NCBI RefSeq assembly: GCF_017308015.1
Contig: NZ_JAFKFW010000004.1
Location: forward strand, 62,001-126,000
Origin: Allobosea sp.
GTDB lineage: Bacteria > Pseudomonadota > Alphaproteobacteria > Rhizobiales > Beijerinckiaceae
Length of the DNA: 64,000 nucleotides
Reading direction: 5' to 3'
Both the position numbers and the translations under genes were made by a program. Of this stretch, positions 1-8,544 are shown piece after piece; within the stretch, counting starts at the first letter, position 1, and every line of letters begins with the position of its first letter. The notes beneath the pieces are model-generated. The model did not search any database. It was given only the letters and a program-made list of their open reading frames with translations, and was not told the origin of the DNA.

Positions 1-846
1 CTGGAGAAGGTGAAGCTGCCGGTCTACGCCATCGGCGTCGGCGCGCAGGCGAGCCAGAACCGGGCGATCGCGTTGCCGGAGAGTTCGAAGCGCTTCTGGC
101 AGATCGTCGCGGATCGCTGCGCCGCCATCGGTGTGCGCGGCGCCTTCAGCGCCGAGACGCTGGGGCGCAACGGCATCGGCAATGTCGAGGTGGTCGGCTG
201 CCCCTCGATCTTCCGCACCTGCAACCGCGATCTCCAGATCCGGGTGCCGGATCAGCGCGCGATCCGCAAGGTCGCCTTCAGCCTGCGCCGCGAGGCCGAC
301 AAGAGCTACACGGTCGATCCCGAAGCCTATCTGCGCAACCAGCGCGCCGCCCTGCTCAAGGTCGACGGGCAGTGCGAGATGGTGATGTCCTCGCATGGCG
401 AGCAGGAGGAGAAGGCCTTCTTCCTGCGCGACGAGGCTGCGCGGGAGAAGGCCGTCGCGGAGTTCGTCAAGACCGGCTGGTGGGATGGGCCGGACGATGC
501 CCGGATGCGCGATATCTACCAGCGCCGGATGTTCACCTTTTTCGATGTCGAGGACTATGATCGCTTCGCGCAGAGCGTCGATCTTGCCGTCGGCTACCGG
601 GTCCATGGCGTGCTGCCGGCGGTCGCGCATGGCGTGCCGGGCGTGCTTGTCGCCTATGACACGCGCAGCCAGGAACTGGCGGAGACGCTGAAGATCCCGG
701 TCGTGCCGGAGGAGGCCCTGGCGGAAGGCGGGTGGCGCGCGGTCTATCGCGAGGCAGCACTGAAGGGGCTCGCGCAATCCTATGCCGCTTCCTACGACCG
801 GATGCGGGGCTTCCTCGACCGCAACGGCGTGCCGCACCGGATGTGA
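1..846 (+). CDS. Polysaccharide pyruvyl transferase family protein (5' partial)
   Basis: The reading frame is open to the first base of the window (L-E-K-V-K), so the gene very probably starts upstream; a GTG at 10 is the first possible start inside the window. The C-terminal part carries the family signature: YRVHGVLPAVAHGVPG, then a YDTRSQEL segment (about residues 194-220 counted from position 10), matching the R-x-H-G ... G-x-P ... YD-x-R-x-x-E pattern of polysaccharide pyruvyl transferases. These cytoplasmic enzymes add ketal pyruvate to sugars of exopolysaccharide or lipid-linked glycans, although many members have diverged. A glycosyltransferase-like gene follows 16 bp downstream on the same strand, fitting a surface-glycan locus. 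The acceptor sugar cannot be read from the sequence. Confidence 0.8.
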   Translation: MEKVKLPVYAIGVGAQASQNRAIALPESSKRFWQIVADRCAAIGVRGAFSAETLGRNGIGNVEVVGCPSIFRTCNRDLQIRVPDQRAIRKVAFSLRREADKSYTVDPEAYLRNQRAALLKVDGQCEMVMSSHGEQEEKAFFLRDEAAREKAVAEFVKTGWWDGPDDARMRDIYQRRMFTFFDVEDYDRFAQSVDLAVGYRVHGVLPAVAHGVPGVLVAYDTRSQELAETLKIPVVPEEALAEGGWRAVYREAALKGLAQSYAASYDRMRGFLDRNGVPHRM

Positions 847-862
847 CGGGCGAGGGCAGGCA

Positions 863-1723
863 ATGAAGAAGGTCGCGGTGGTCACGATGCAGTACAACGA
901 GGCGTTCTACGTCTCGCGCTGGATCGACTACTATGCCGGGCTCGTCGGCCGCGAGAACCTCTACGTCATCGACCATGACAGCGATGACGAGGTCCGCGAC
1001 ATCCTGCAGGGCGTCAGCACCGTGCGCTATCCGCGCGCGGCGCTCGACGATCAGGAGCGGGCGCGCTTCGCCTCGAAATTCGTCGGTGCCCTGCTCGAAC
1101 TCTACGAGACCGTGATCTATTGCGATTGCGACGAATTCATCAGCCATGACCCGCGCCGCTTCGCCAGCTTCGGCGACTGGCTCGAAGGCACCGATTTCGA
1201 TTATTCCACCTGCGTCGGCTTCAACGTCATGACGATGCTGAAGGAGGAGAACGCGATCCTGCTCGAGGGGCAGGTTCTGCGGCAGCGTGCGCATGTCCGC
1301 TTCGTTTCGCCGATGTGCAAGACGCTGATCGTGCGCAAGCCGATCCGCTGGGGCGGCGGCTTCCATCATGCCAACCAGCCGCCGCATTTCCACGGCGCCT
1401 ATTTGTTCCATTTGAAATATGCCGATCTCGGTGAGCGCATGCGCCGCCAGGCGCTGACGCGCGGGCTGGATTTCGCGCAGGTTGACCAGGGCCACCACCA
1501 GCGCAGCAGCGATCTCGACCTGATGAATACCTACCGCGCCTTCACAGGGCTCGAGCGCCGCGACTGGGAGGATGAGGCGATCGCGTCCTACTGTCGTAGC
1601 TTCCTCGACGGAATCAAGCCGTCCGAACGTGGCGGCGAGGTCGGCACGATGTATGTCGCGCCGCTCGACATCGCCGGCACGGAAGCCTGGCGCCTGCCCG
1701 AGAGCTTTCGCGGCTTGTTCTGA
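863..1723 (+). CDS. Glycosyltransferase family 2-like protein
   Basis: 286 aa starting at the ATG preceded by GAGGGCAGG. The N-terminus reads KKVAVVTMQYNE followed by a beta-strand/helix pattern with WIDYY and VIDHDSDD, typical of the Glyco_tranf_2_4 type (GT-A fold without the canonical opening motif). An acidic DCDEF motif at about residues 88-92 is the expected nucleotide-sugar/metal-binding site. No membrane segment is evident, so it should be cytoplasmic or peripheral. It follows the pyruvyl transferase gene directly and is probably co-transcribed with it, adding a sugar to the same surface glycan; donor and acceptor are unknown. Confidence 0.78.
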   Translation: MKKVAVVTMQYNEAFYVSRWIDYYAGLVGRENLYVIDHDSDDEVRDILQGVSTVRYPRAALDDQERARFASKFVGALLELYETVIYCDCDEFISHDPRRFASFGDWLEGTDFDYSTCVGFNVMTMLKEENAILLEGQVLRQRAHVRFVSPMCKTLIVRKPIRWGGGFHHANQPPHFHGAYLFHLKYADLGERMRRQALTRGLDFAQVDQGHHQRSSDLDLMNTYRAFTGLERRDWEDEAIASYCRSFLDGIKPSERGGEVGTMYVAPLDIAGTEAWRLPESFRGLF

Positions 1724-1857
1724 AGGCCAGCGTGGAAGCGCCTTGTTGGAAGCGCGCTTTCAGCCAGTGGGGTGCAGCCGGCGCCGCGATCTTCCTGACC
1801 AACCGGGGAGTCGGCAAGCTGACGCCGGCCGGAGGTGCTTTCGACCCTCCAATGCAA

Positions 1858-1879
1858 TCAGGCGCCCGGAGGCGCCTGA
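1858..1879. terminator. Strong hairpin in a convergent intergenic gap
   Basis: A perfect 9-bp stem TCAGGCGCC / GGCGCCTGA with a 4-nt loop (CGGA) lies between the convergent glycosyltransferase gene (ends 1723) and the ABC transporter operon (ends 1932). There is no clear U-run on either strand, so it is a plausible but unproven bidirectional terminator. A second small hairpin (AGCCC-tt-GGGCT) follows at once. Confidence 0.5.
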
Positions 1880-1931
1880 AAGAGCCCTTGGGCTGGTCAT
1901 GTTCCAGCCCGGCCTGAGCGATCGGCTGTTT

Positions 1932-2930
1932 TTACTTCGTCGACGTACCGTAGGACTGCCAGCGCTTGAGGAACTCGTCGCGCTTGGCGGCGGCCTCTTC
2001 CTCGTCGATGGCGAAGACCTTTACGCTGTCGATCGCCGGCAGTTCGACATGCTTGGACACGTCGATGTCGCTGCGGCTGGGCCGGCGGAAGGCGTTTTCC
2101 AGCAGCGCGATCTGGGCTTCCTTCGACAGCATCAGATCATAGGCCGCCTTGGCGGCGGCGCCGGCCGGGGCGCCCTTGACCAGGACCTGGAATTCCGGCG
2201 TCGAGAAGGTGCCCTCTTCGGGATAGAGCAGCGAGATCTCGCGCTGGCCGCCGGCGACATAGGCATAGGCGTTCGACTCGAAGGTCAGTCCGATGGCGTA
2301 TTCGCCCTGTCCGACGGCGCGCAGCACGGTCGAGGCGGCGCTGGAGACCGTCAGATTCGCCGCGAGAGCCTTGAGGCCATCCGGCCCCATCAGCTTGTCG
2401 ACGCCCCAGAGGATGGTGAGGGCGGTCGAGCTGTTGGCGGGATCGGCGATGATGATCTTGCCCTTGAAGGTGGGGTCGATCAGGTCCTTCCAGGTCTTCG
2501 GCGCCGGCTTCCCGCCGAGCTGGTTCTTGTTGATCATCGCGACCACGAGATGGACGTTCGAAGCGGTCCAGAGGTTCTCGGGGTGGCGCAAGGCCGCTGG
2601 AATGGCCGATGCAGCCGGCGAGGCATAGGGCTCGAAGAGCTGTTTGAAGGCGCCCAGCGTATTGGCGCTGGAGCTCCAGAAAATGTCGGCCTGAGGCTTG
2701 GCAGCCTCGGCCTCGATGCGGCGCAGCAACTGGCCCGAGCCGCCGGTGATCGTGCTGATCTTCAGGCTGGGCTGCTTCTCCTTGGCGACGCCGAGCACGG
2801 AATCGACGGCCTGTGCGTTGTTGGAGGTGTAGAGCACGACGGTGCCCGAAGCGCTTTGGGCAAATGCGGGCGCGGCGGCCATGCCGGCGAGGCCGGCGAG
2901 CACGGTGCGGCGGTCGATCAGGTTGGTCAT
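1932..2930 (-). CDS. ABC transporter substrate-binding protein, AfuA/FbpA-like
   Basis: 332 aa from the ATG preceded by AAAGGAACGACC; a second in-frame ATG at 2945 also has a purine-rich leader, so the start is uncertain by five codons. The N-terminus has a twin-arginine-like stretch (DRRTVLAGLAG) and an APAFAQ cleavage region, indicating export to the periplasm. The mature protein opens with GTVVLYTSNN and contains TITGGSGQLLRRIEAEA and GKIIIADPANSSTALT, characteristic of family-1 solute-binding proteins of the ferric-iron/AfuA/2-aminoethylphosphonate type. It is the last gene of a four-gene minus-strand operon (phosphatase, ATPase, permease, binding protein). Family annotation usually says iron, but the neighbouring phosphatase and DeoR regulator favour a phosphorylated organic ligand. 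Confidence 0.85.
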   Translation of the reverse strand: MTNLIDRRTVLAGLAGMAAAPAFAQSASGTVVLYTSNNAQAVDSVLGVAKEKQPSLKISTITGGSGQLLRRIEAEAAKPQADIFWSSSANTLGAFKQLFEPYASPAASAIPAALRHPENLWTASNVHLVVAMINKNQLGGKPAPKTWKDLIDPTFKGKIIIADPANSSTALTILWGVDKLMGPDGLKALAANLTVSSAASTVLRAVGQGEYAIGLTFESNAYAYVAGGQREISLLYPEEGTFSTPEFQVLVKGAPAGAAAKAAYDLMLSKEAQIALLENAFRRPSRSDIDVSKHVELPAIDSVKVFAIDEEEAAAKRDEFLKRWQSYGTSTK

Positions 2931-3005
2931 GGTCGTTCCTTTCATTCCGCCTTCCCCTCTGAGCGCGGGCGGCAGGCGGTGCCGGCCCGGCCGTGTTCGG
3001 TTCGT

Positions 3006-4646
3006 TCAGCTCTTCGATGAGAACAGGTCGATCTTGAAGACGCGGGTCGCGACGATGATCGGGATCAGGATCACCGCGACCAGCACGAGGCCATAGGCCG
3101 AGGCCTGTGCCATCAGGTTGGAATCGATCAGCTTGTAGATCTGGATCGGCATGGTCTCGCGCCCGCCGGAGTAGACGATGATCGAGGCCGAGAGCTCGGC
3201 GACGGTGGTCGTCCAGGTCAACACCGCGGCGGCAGCGACCGCGGGCAGCATCAGCGGCAGCACGACCTTGAAGAAGGTCGTGACCGGCGGCACGCCGAGG
3301 CTGATCGAGGCTTCCTCGATCGAATTCGGAATGTTGTAGAGCGTCGAGGACGCGTTGCGGATGCCGAAGGGCAGCCGGCGGACGATATAAGCGAGCACGA
3401 TGATGCTGGCCGTGCCGGTGATCGGCAGGAAGCCGGTGTTGAAGGACATGATCAGGCCGATGCCGATGATCGTGCCGGAGAGGGCCAGTGGCAGTGCCGT
3501 CAGATAGTCGAGCGCGGGCGTCAGGATGTTGCGCTTCTTGACGATCAGGTAGCTGACGATGGCGCTGAAGGTGATGCCGATCGCGGTCGCCGCAGCCGAA
3601 TAGAGCAGGGTGTTGATCACCGGATCGGGCGCGATCTTCACGAGGCGCTCGACATGGGCTGTGGTCCAGTCGCCCCAGCGCATCACCGGGCCGCGCGAGA
3701 CGGTGAAGGCGCCGATGACGATCGAGCCGAGCGGCAGCAGCGAAACGATGACGAGAAGTCCGGCAGACAACCCGATGACCAGGCCCGGCAGGCCGCGCAG
3801 CTTTTCGGCGCGGGCGCCACGGCCTTGCGTGACCTCGTGGCGGCCGCGCGACACGATCCAGCGCTGCACGAAGAGCACGATCATGACCAGCGCGATCGAG
3901 ACGGTGGCGAGCGTCGACTGCATCACCGGGTCGGAACCGCCCTCGGCGACGGCGGCCTGATAGGTCAGGACCGAGAGCAGCGGCACGCGGCTACCGAGGA
4001 TGGTGGCGGTCGCGAAATTGCCGACGACCAGCGTGAAGACCAGCAGCGCACTCGCCAGTACCGAGGGCAGCACTACCGGCAGCATGACGTTGAGGCGCGA
4101 GCGGGCCGGCGAGGTGCCGAGACTCTGTGCGGCTTCCTCGAGCTGGACGTCGAAGCCGCGGATGGCCGCGAGCGTGCCGATATAGATGTAGGTGTAATAG
4201 GTGAAGGTCATCACCGTGATCAGGCCCGGCCAGCCGTAGAACGTCGGCATGTCGATGCCGTGTCCGCCGAGCCAGCGTGTGATGAAGCCGTTATTGCCGA
4301 GCATCATCAGCCAGGTCTGGGCGGCGATGACCTCGGGGATGACGAGCGTGATCAGTGGCAGCACCGCGACGATGCCCTTGCCCGGAAAGTCGAAGCGCGC
4401 GGTGAAATAGGCAAGAGGTACGCCGATCAGCGTCGTGGTCAGCGTCACCGCGATGCCGAGCACGACGGTATTGACGATGGCTGCGAAGTATTTGGGATCG
4501 CCGGCCAGCGTCACCCAGCCGTTGCGGCCGCCGCTGCCGATCGAGCCGGTCAGGACGTTCAACAGGGGGTAGAGCAGGAAGACGGCCAGGATCGCCAGCG
4601 CCAGCGCGGAGAACCAGAACCAGATCGAGCCGAACTGGCGGGTCAT
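3006..4646 (-). CDS. ABC transporter permease, two-domain FbpB/AfuB type
   Basis: 546 aa, about twice the length of a single binding-protein-dependent permease, with two MetI-type halves. Each half has an EAA loop: EEAAQSLGTSPARSRLNVMLP in the first and EEASISLGVPPVTTFFKVVLP in the second. About twelve hydrophobic segments are visible, starting with WFSALALAILAVFLLYPLL. This fused arrangement is typical of FbpB/AfuB/SfuB importers, where one polypeptide replaces the permease pair. The start codon overlaps the stop of the upstream ATPase gene by 4 bp (ATGA), showing tight translational coupling. Confidence 0.88.
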   Translation of the reverse strand: MTRQFGSIWFWFSALALAILAVFLLYPLLNVLTGSIGSGGRNGWVTLAGDPKYFAAIVNTVVLGIAVTLTTTLIGVPLAYFTARFDFPGKGIVAVLPLITLVIPEVIAAQTWLMMLGNNGFITRWLGGHGIDMPTFYGWPGLITVMTFTYYTYIYIGTLAAIRGFDVQLEEAAQSLGTSPARSRLNVMLPVVLPSVLASALLVFTLVVGNFATATILGSRVPLLSVLTYQAAVAEGGSDPVMQSTLATVSIALVMIVLFVQRWIVSRGRHEVTQGRGARAEKLRGLPGLVIGLSAGLLVIVSLLPLGSIVIGAFTVSRGPVMRWGDWTTAHVERLVKIAPDPVINTLLYSAAATAIGITFSAIVSYLIVKKRNILTPALDYLTALPLALSGTIIGIGLIMSFNTGFLPITGTASIIVLAYIVRRLPFGIRNASSTLYNIPNSIEEASISLGVPPVTTFFKVVLPLMLPAVAAAAVLTWTTTVAELSASIIVYSGGRETMPIQIYKLIDSNLMAQASAYGLVLVAVILIPIIVATRVFKIDLFSSKS

Positions 4647-5701
4647 GATGCGAGCATCAGCGTACGGGCAGGATCGAAACCGAGGCCGACGGCAGCGCCG
4701 GGCTCGAACCGGTCATGCGCGCCGCTCTGCAGGTCGACCGCCAACACGCGGCCGCTGTCGAGCGCGACCTTGTAGCTGGTCTTGCCGCCGAGATACTGGC
4801 GATGCGCGATCCTGCCCGGCAGCGTGCCGGCGGTGCCGGGCTCGGCCAGCAGGATGTCCTCAGGGCGGGCGACCAGCGTGGCGCGGCCGGCCGAGACGGC
4901 CGCTGGTGCGCGTGCCGTGATTGCGGTGCCGTCGAGTGTGATGGCTGCGGTCTCGCCCGCCTGATGACCGTGTGTCTCGATCTCGACGAGATTGGCGCCG
5001 CCGACGAAATCGGCGACGTAGCCGGTGCGCGGCTCGCGATAGATCTGCTGGGGCGTACCGACCTGCTCGAGCCGGCCCTGATTCATCACGCCGATCCGGT
5101 CGGACATGGCCAGCGCCTCCTCTCGGTCATGGGTGACGAAGACGGTGGTTATCTTCGCCTCGCGCTGGAGTTCGACGATGGTCTCGCGCACCTGAAGCCT
5201 GAGCTTGGCGTCGAGATTGGAGAGCGGCTCGTCCATCAGCAGCACCTTCGGCTGGATGACGAGGGCCCGTGCCAGGGCGACGCGCTGGCGCTGGCCGCCC
5301 GAAAGAGCGGCCGGATGGCGGGCGCCGAGATGGCCGAGGCCGACGCGCTCCAGCGCCGCCTGAACCTTGGGCTTGATCGCGCTGTCCTGCTGCTTGCGGG
5401 CGCGCAGACCATAGGCGACGTTGTCGAAGACGGTCTTATCGGGGAACAGCGCGTAATCCTGGAAGACCATGCCGATATCGCGCTTGTGCGGCGGCAGATG
5501 CGTTACTTCCGTGCCGCCGAAGCGGAGATGGCCGCGCTCGGCCGGGACGAAGCCGGCGATGGTGCGCAGGAGCGTGGTCTTGCCGCAGCCGGAAGGGCCG
5601 AGCAGCGTGAAGAAGGTGCCCGGCTCGATGATCAGCGCAAGACCGTCGATGACGCGCTGGCCGCCATAGGCGACGGCCAGATCCTCGATCGCGATACCCA
5701 T
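4643..5701 (-). CDS. ABC transporter ATP-binding protein, FbpC/AfuC-like
   Basis: 352 aa from the ATG preceded by GGAGGGG; the open frame runs further upstream but without a better start. Walker A GPSGCGKTT is at residues 35-43, followed by the Q-loop FQDYALFPDKTV, signature LSGGQRQRVALARAL, Walker B VLLMDEPLSNLDAKLR, and the H-loop VFVTHDREEA. The C-terminal ~80 residues form a TOBE-like domain (LVARPEDILL). It powers the permease encoded immediately downstream (4-bp overlap) and sits 68 bp after the phosphatase gene in the same operon. Confidence 0.9.
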   Translation of the reverse strand: MGIAIEDLAVAYGGQRVIDGLALIIEPGTFFTLLGPSGCGKTTLLRTIAGFVPAERGHLRFGGTEVTHLPPHKRDIGMVFQDYALFPDKTVFDNVAYGLRARKQQDSAIKPKVQAALERVGLGHLGARHPAALSGGQRQRVALARALVIQPKVLLMDEPLSNLDAKLRLQVRETIVELQREAKITTVFVTHDREEALAMSDRIGVMNQGRLEQVGTPQQIYREPRTGYVADFVGGANLVEIETHGHQAGETAAITLDGTAITARAPAAVSAGRATLVARPEDILLAEPGTAGTLPGRIAHRQYLGGKTSYKVALDSGRVLAVDLQSGAHDRFEPGAAVGLGFDPARTLMLAS

Positions 5702-5769
5702 GGCATTCCCCTCCAACTCGAAGCTCCGGCGGATCGGCGCCGTCTCGGAGCGGGTGTTCCATAGTCGGC

Positions 5770-6564
5770 TTAGCGCTTCATCGCGGTCTCGACGAGTCCC
5801 AGCATCTCGCGGTGGCGGGCGGGATCGCCCGCCGCCATGATGCGTTTGCCCGTCTCGTGGGTGATCGCCTGCCCTTCCCAATCGGTGATCACGCCGCCGG
5901 CGCCTTCGATGATCGGACGGAAGGGCGCGAAGTCCCAGAGCTTCAATCGCGTGTCGAAGGCAGCATCGATGCGCCCGCTCGCGAGCAGGCCGAAGCTCAT
6001 GCAGGCGCCGCCCCAGATTCGCCAGGCCGTGGCGGCGCGCATGGTGTTGAGCGCCGGGGTCTCTTCGGCATCGAAGAAATCAGGATTGCTGGCCGAGAGG
6101 ATGGCCTCACTGAGGGCACCGCAGGCGCGCGTGCGACAGCGGGCTTCATTATGCGTGGTCGGGCGGCCCTTGACCCCGATCCAGCGATCTCCCGTGATGG
6201 GGTGGTCGATGACGCCAAGGATCGGTTCGCCCTCCCGCATCAGAGCGATCAGGGTGCCGTAGACGGGCAGGCCGGCGATGAAGGCGGCGGTGCCGTCGAT
6301 CGGATCGAGTACCCACACGAGGTCGGCGTCGCCGGCGGAGGGAGCTTCTTCCTCACCGATGATGCCGTGGCTCGGAAAGCGGTCAGCCAGCATCTCGCGC
6401 ATGCGTCGCTCGATGCGGGCGTCAAGCGCGGTGACGAAGCTCTTGTCGGGTTTGATTTCGACGTCGGGGCGTACGGTTGCCGCCTCGCGCAGGATTGCAC
6501 CGCTCTCCACGGTAAGCTGGAGGGCGAAGGCCAGCCACTCGTCCTCATTGCTCCCGGCGTGCAT
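5770..6564 (-). CDS. Inositol monophosphatase family phosphatase (histidinol-phosphatase-like)
   Basis: 264 aa from the ATG preceded by GGAGATGGCGA. Metal-site motifs of the Li-sensitive phosphatase fold are intact: GIIGEE (Glu71), DPIDGTAAF (Asp87, Asp90), and WDFAPFRPIIEGAGG near residue 213. The DPIDGTxAFIxGLPxxGTLIAL and HPITGDRW segments resemble the HisN/ImpL subgroup that dephosphorylates histidinol phosphate, but this subgroup is also used for sugar and inositol phosphates. No his genes are nearby. It is the first gene of the ABC transporter operon and is divergent from a DeoR/GlpR regulator, so a role in dephosphorylating an imported phospho-compound is more likely than histidine synthesis (inference). 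Confidence 0.82.
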   Translation of the reverse strand: MHAGSNEDEWLAFALQLTVESGAILREAATVRPDVEIKPDKSFVTALDARIERRMREMLADRFPSHGIIGEEEAPSAGDADLVWVLDPIDGTAAFIAGLPVYGTLIALMREGEPILGVIDHPITGDRWIGVKGRPTTHNEARCRTRACGALSEAILSASNPDFFDAEETPALNTMRAATAWRIWGGACMSFGLLASGRIDAAFDTRLKLWDFAPFRPIIEGAGGVITDWEGQAITHETGKRIMAAGDPARHREMLGLVETAMKR

Positions 6565-6610
6565 TCGCCATCTCCGCTCTTTCTGGAGGCGGCTTAGCAT
6601 TTGTGGATAT

Positions 6611-6633
6611 ATGTGACAATGTGTATTTATGTG
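6611..6633. promoter_or_regulatory. Triple ATGTG direct repeat in a divergent promoter
   Basis: Three ATGTG units start at 6611, 6619 and 6629 within an AT-rich block of an otherwise GC-rich genome, in the 139-bp gap between the divergent phosphatase operon and the DeoR regulator gene. Direct repeats in such a gap are typical of operators for DeoR/GlpR repressors. The assignment is positional only. Confidence 0.4.
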
Positions 6634-6703
6634 TAATTCGTTCAGGCCCTGGTTGTGTGTCGGCACGCGCGATGCCAAGAGCGTTTCGGAGGAGGCGACG
6701 CAT

Positions 6704-7480
6704 ATGTGGCAAGGCGACAGAAAGCAGCGCATCGGCACGCTTCTCGAGACGTTCGGCAGTGTTTCGGTCGAGCGGCTTGCCCAGGAATTCGGTGTCTCGA
6801 ACGAGTCGATCCGCCGCGATCTCGTTGCCATGGAACGGGACGGCAGGTTGCGGCGAATCCATGGCGGGGCTGTCAGCCTTCCCCGTGAGCAGGATGCATC
6901 CTACGGAGCCCGTTCGACTGTCCGGCTGCAGGAAAAGCAGGCGATCGCACTGGCCGCGCTGGCTCTGATCAAAAGCGGCCAGACGCTGTTCCTCGACGGC
7001 GGAACCACGACCGCAGCCCTGGCCGAGGAACTGAAGAGCGTTCCCGAGCTCAATATCCTGACGAACTCGCTGCAGGTTGCGACGAGCATGGCCTCGACCC
7101 AGCAGAGGATGGGCAGCCGCGTCTTCCTGCTCGGCGGCGCCATTGTGCATGAGCCGCCGGAGACCGGTGGCGCATCCACGATCAACGACATCTACCGCTT
7201 CAAGGCCGATCTGGCTCTGCTCTCACCCTTCGGCGTCGACGTGGATGGCGCGGCGACCAATTTCTTCGAGCACACTGCCGAGATCGCCCGGGCCATGGTC
7301 GCTAATTCGGCCGGTGTCGTCCTGATCGCCGACCATTCCAAGATCGGCGTCACGAGCCGCGTCCGCTTCTGCGAGCTCGATCGGGTTTCCGCGATTGTGA
7401 CCGACAGGAAGGCGAGGCGATTGCCGGCTCTGGCCGCACTTTCGAACGTCGTCGGGCGCGTGATCGTTGCCGATGCTTAG
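6704..7480 (+). CDS. DeoR/GlpR family transcriptional regulator
   Basis: 258 aa from the ATG preceded by GGAGGAGG. The N-terminal winged helix (KQRIGTLLETFGSVSVERLAQEFGVSNESIRRDL ... GRLRRIHGGA) is the classic DeoR DNA-binding signature. The C-terminal DeoRC sensor domain, starting near EKQAIALAALALIKSGQTLFLDGGTTT and including NILTNSL, has the isomerase-like fold that usually binds a phosphorylated sugar or polyol. It is transcribed divergently from the phosphatase/ABC operon and is its probable local repressor, with an inducer likely to be the imported or internal phosphorylated substrate. Confidence 0.88.
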   Translation: MWQGDRKQRIGTLLETFGSVSVERLAQEFGVSNESIRRDLVAMERDGRLRRIHGGAVSLPREQDASYGARSTVRLQEKQAIALAALALIKSGQTLFLDGGTTTAALAEELKSVPELNILTNSLQVATSMASTQQRMGSRVFLLGGAIVHEPPETGGASTINDIYRFKADLALLSPFGVDVDGAATNFFEHTAEIARAMVANSAGVVLIADHSKIGVTSRVRFCELDRVSAIVTDRKARRLPALAALSNVVGRVIVADA

Positions 7481-7532
7481 AGCGCCCGGCCGAAACGCGC
7501 TCCGTCGAGGTTGAGCGGGCCTCCGAGGCGCG

Positions 7533-8534
7533 TCACACCACGACGAAGCCGTGGGCGAAGGGGTCACGGTCGTCGATGAAGATGGTGTTGTAGCCGGTCA
7601 TCCGGGCCCAGCCGGCGATCGAGGGGATGATCGCGGGGCGGTTCGCCACCGTCGTCGCAGCCTCGACGCGGCCCTTGAACAGCGAGCCGATGATCGATTC
7701 ATGCACGAACTCGTCGCCGACCGCGAGCTTGCCCTTGGCGGCGAGCTGGGCCATGCGGGCCGAGGTGCCGGTGCCGCAGGGCGAACGGTCGATCGCCTTG
7801 TCGCCGTAGAACACGGCGTTGCGGGCGTGAGCCTCCGGCTTCGTCGCCTTGCCGGTCCACTGGATATGGCTGAGACCCTGGATCTCGGGGTGCTCGGGAT
7901 GGACGAATTCGTATTTCTTGTTCAGCGCGGTGCGCAGCTTCGGCGACCAGCGGACCAGTTCGCCGGCGGTATGGTCGGCCATGTCGCGGAAGTTCTTCTG
8001 GGGCTCGACGATCGCGTAGAAATTGCCGCCGTAGGCGACGTCGACGACGATCTCGCCGAGACCCTCGACCTCGGCCGTCAGGCCTTCGGCGTAGAGGAAG
8101 CCCGGTACGTTGGTCAGGCGGACCTCTTCGACGAAGCGGCCTTCCTGGCGGTAGCTGATATCGACCTTGCCGGCGGGTGCGTCGATCGAGAGCTTGCCGG
8201 GCTCGCGCGGGGTGATCAGCCCGTTCTCGATGCCCATGGTGATGGTGCCGATCGTGCCGTGGCCGCACATCGGCAGGCAGCCCGAGGTCTCGATGAACAG
8301 CACGGCGACATCACAATCGGGGCGGGTCGGCGGATAGAGGATCGAGCCCGACATCATGTCGTGGCCGCGCGGCTCGAACATCAGGCCGGTGCGGATCCAG
8401 TCGAATTCACGCAGGAAATGCGCGCGCTTCTCCAGCATGTTCGCGCCTTCGAGGCGCGGACCACCGCCGGAGACGAGACGCACCGGATTGCCGCAGGTAT
8501 GGCCGTCGATGCAGGAGAAGGTGTGGCTGGCCAT
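7533..8534 (-). CDS. 4-hydroxyproline 2-epimerase (proline racemase family)
   Basis: 333 aa. Both catalytic cysteines of the proline racemase superfamily are present: Cys90 in MCGHGTIG and Cys253 in SPCGTGTSA. Two cysteines mark racemases/epimerases; the related trans-3-hydroxyproline dehydratases replace the first. It should interconvert trans-4-hydroxy-L-proline and cis-4-hydroxy-D-proline in the cytoplasm. The start lies 10 bp after the stop of the upstream FAD dehydrogenase gene, and a DapA-like deaminase is encoded further upstream, which together give the standard hydroxyproline degradation order and strongly support 4-hydroxyproline over proline as substrate. Confidence 0.9.
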   Translation of the reverse strand: MASHTFSCIDGHTCGNPVRLVSGGGPRLEGANMLEKRAHFLREFDWIRTGLMFEPRGHDMMSGSILYPPTRPDCDVAVLFIETSGCLPMCGHGTIGTITMGIENGLITPREPGKLSIDAPAGKVDISYRQEGRFVEEVRLTNVPGFLYAEGLTAEVEGLGEIVVDVAYGGNFYAIVEPQKNFRDMADHTAGELVRWSPKLRTALNKKYEFVHPEHPEIQGLSHIQWTGKATKPEAHARNAVFYGDKAIDRSPCGTGTSARMAQLAAKGKLAVGDEFVHESIIGSLFKGRVEAATTVANRPAIIPSIAGWARMTGYNTIFIDDRDPFAHGFVVV

Positions 8535-8544
8535 GGTCCGACTC

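Noticed and set aside
1572-3020. Plus-strand open frame of 482 codons across the ABC binding-protein gene
   Set aside because: Antisense to a convincing solute-binding protein with signal peptide; no domain or ribosome site.
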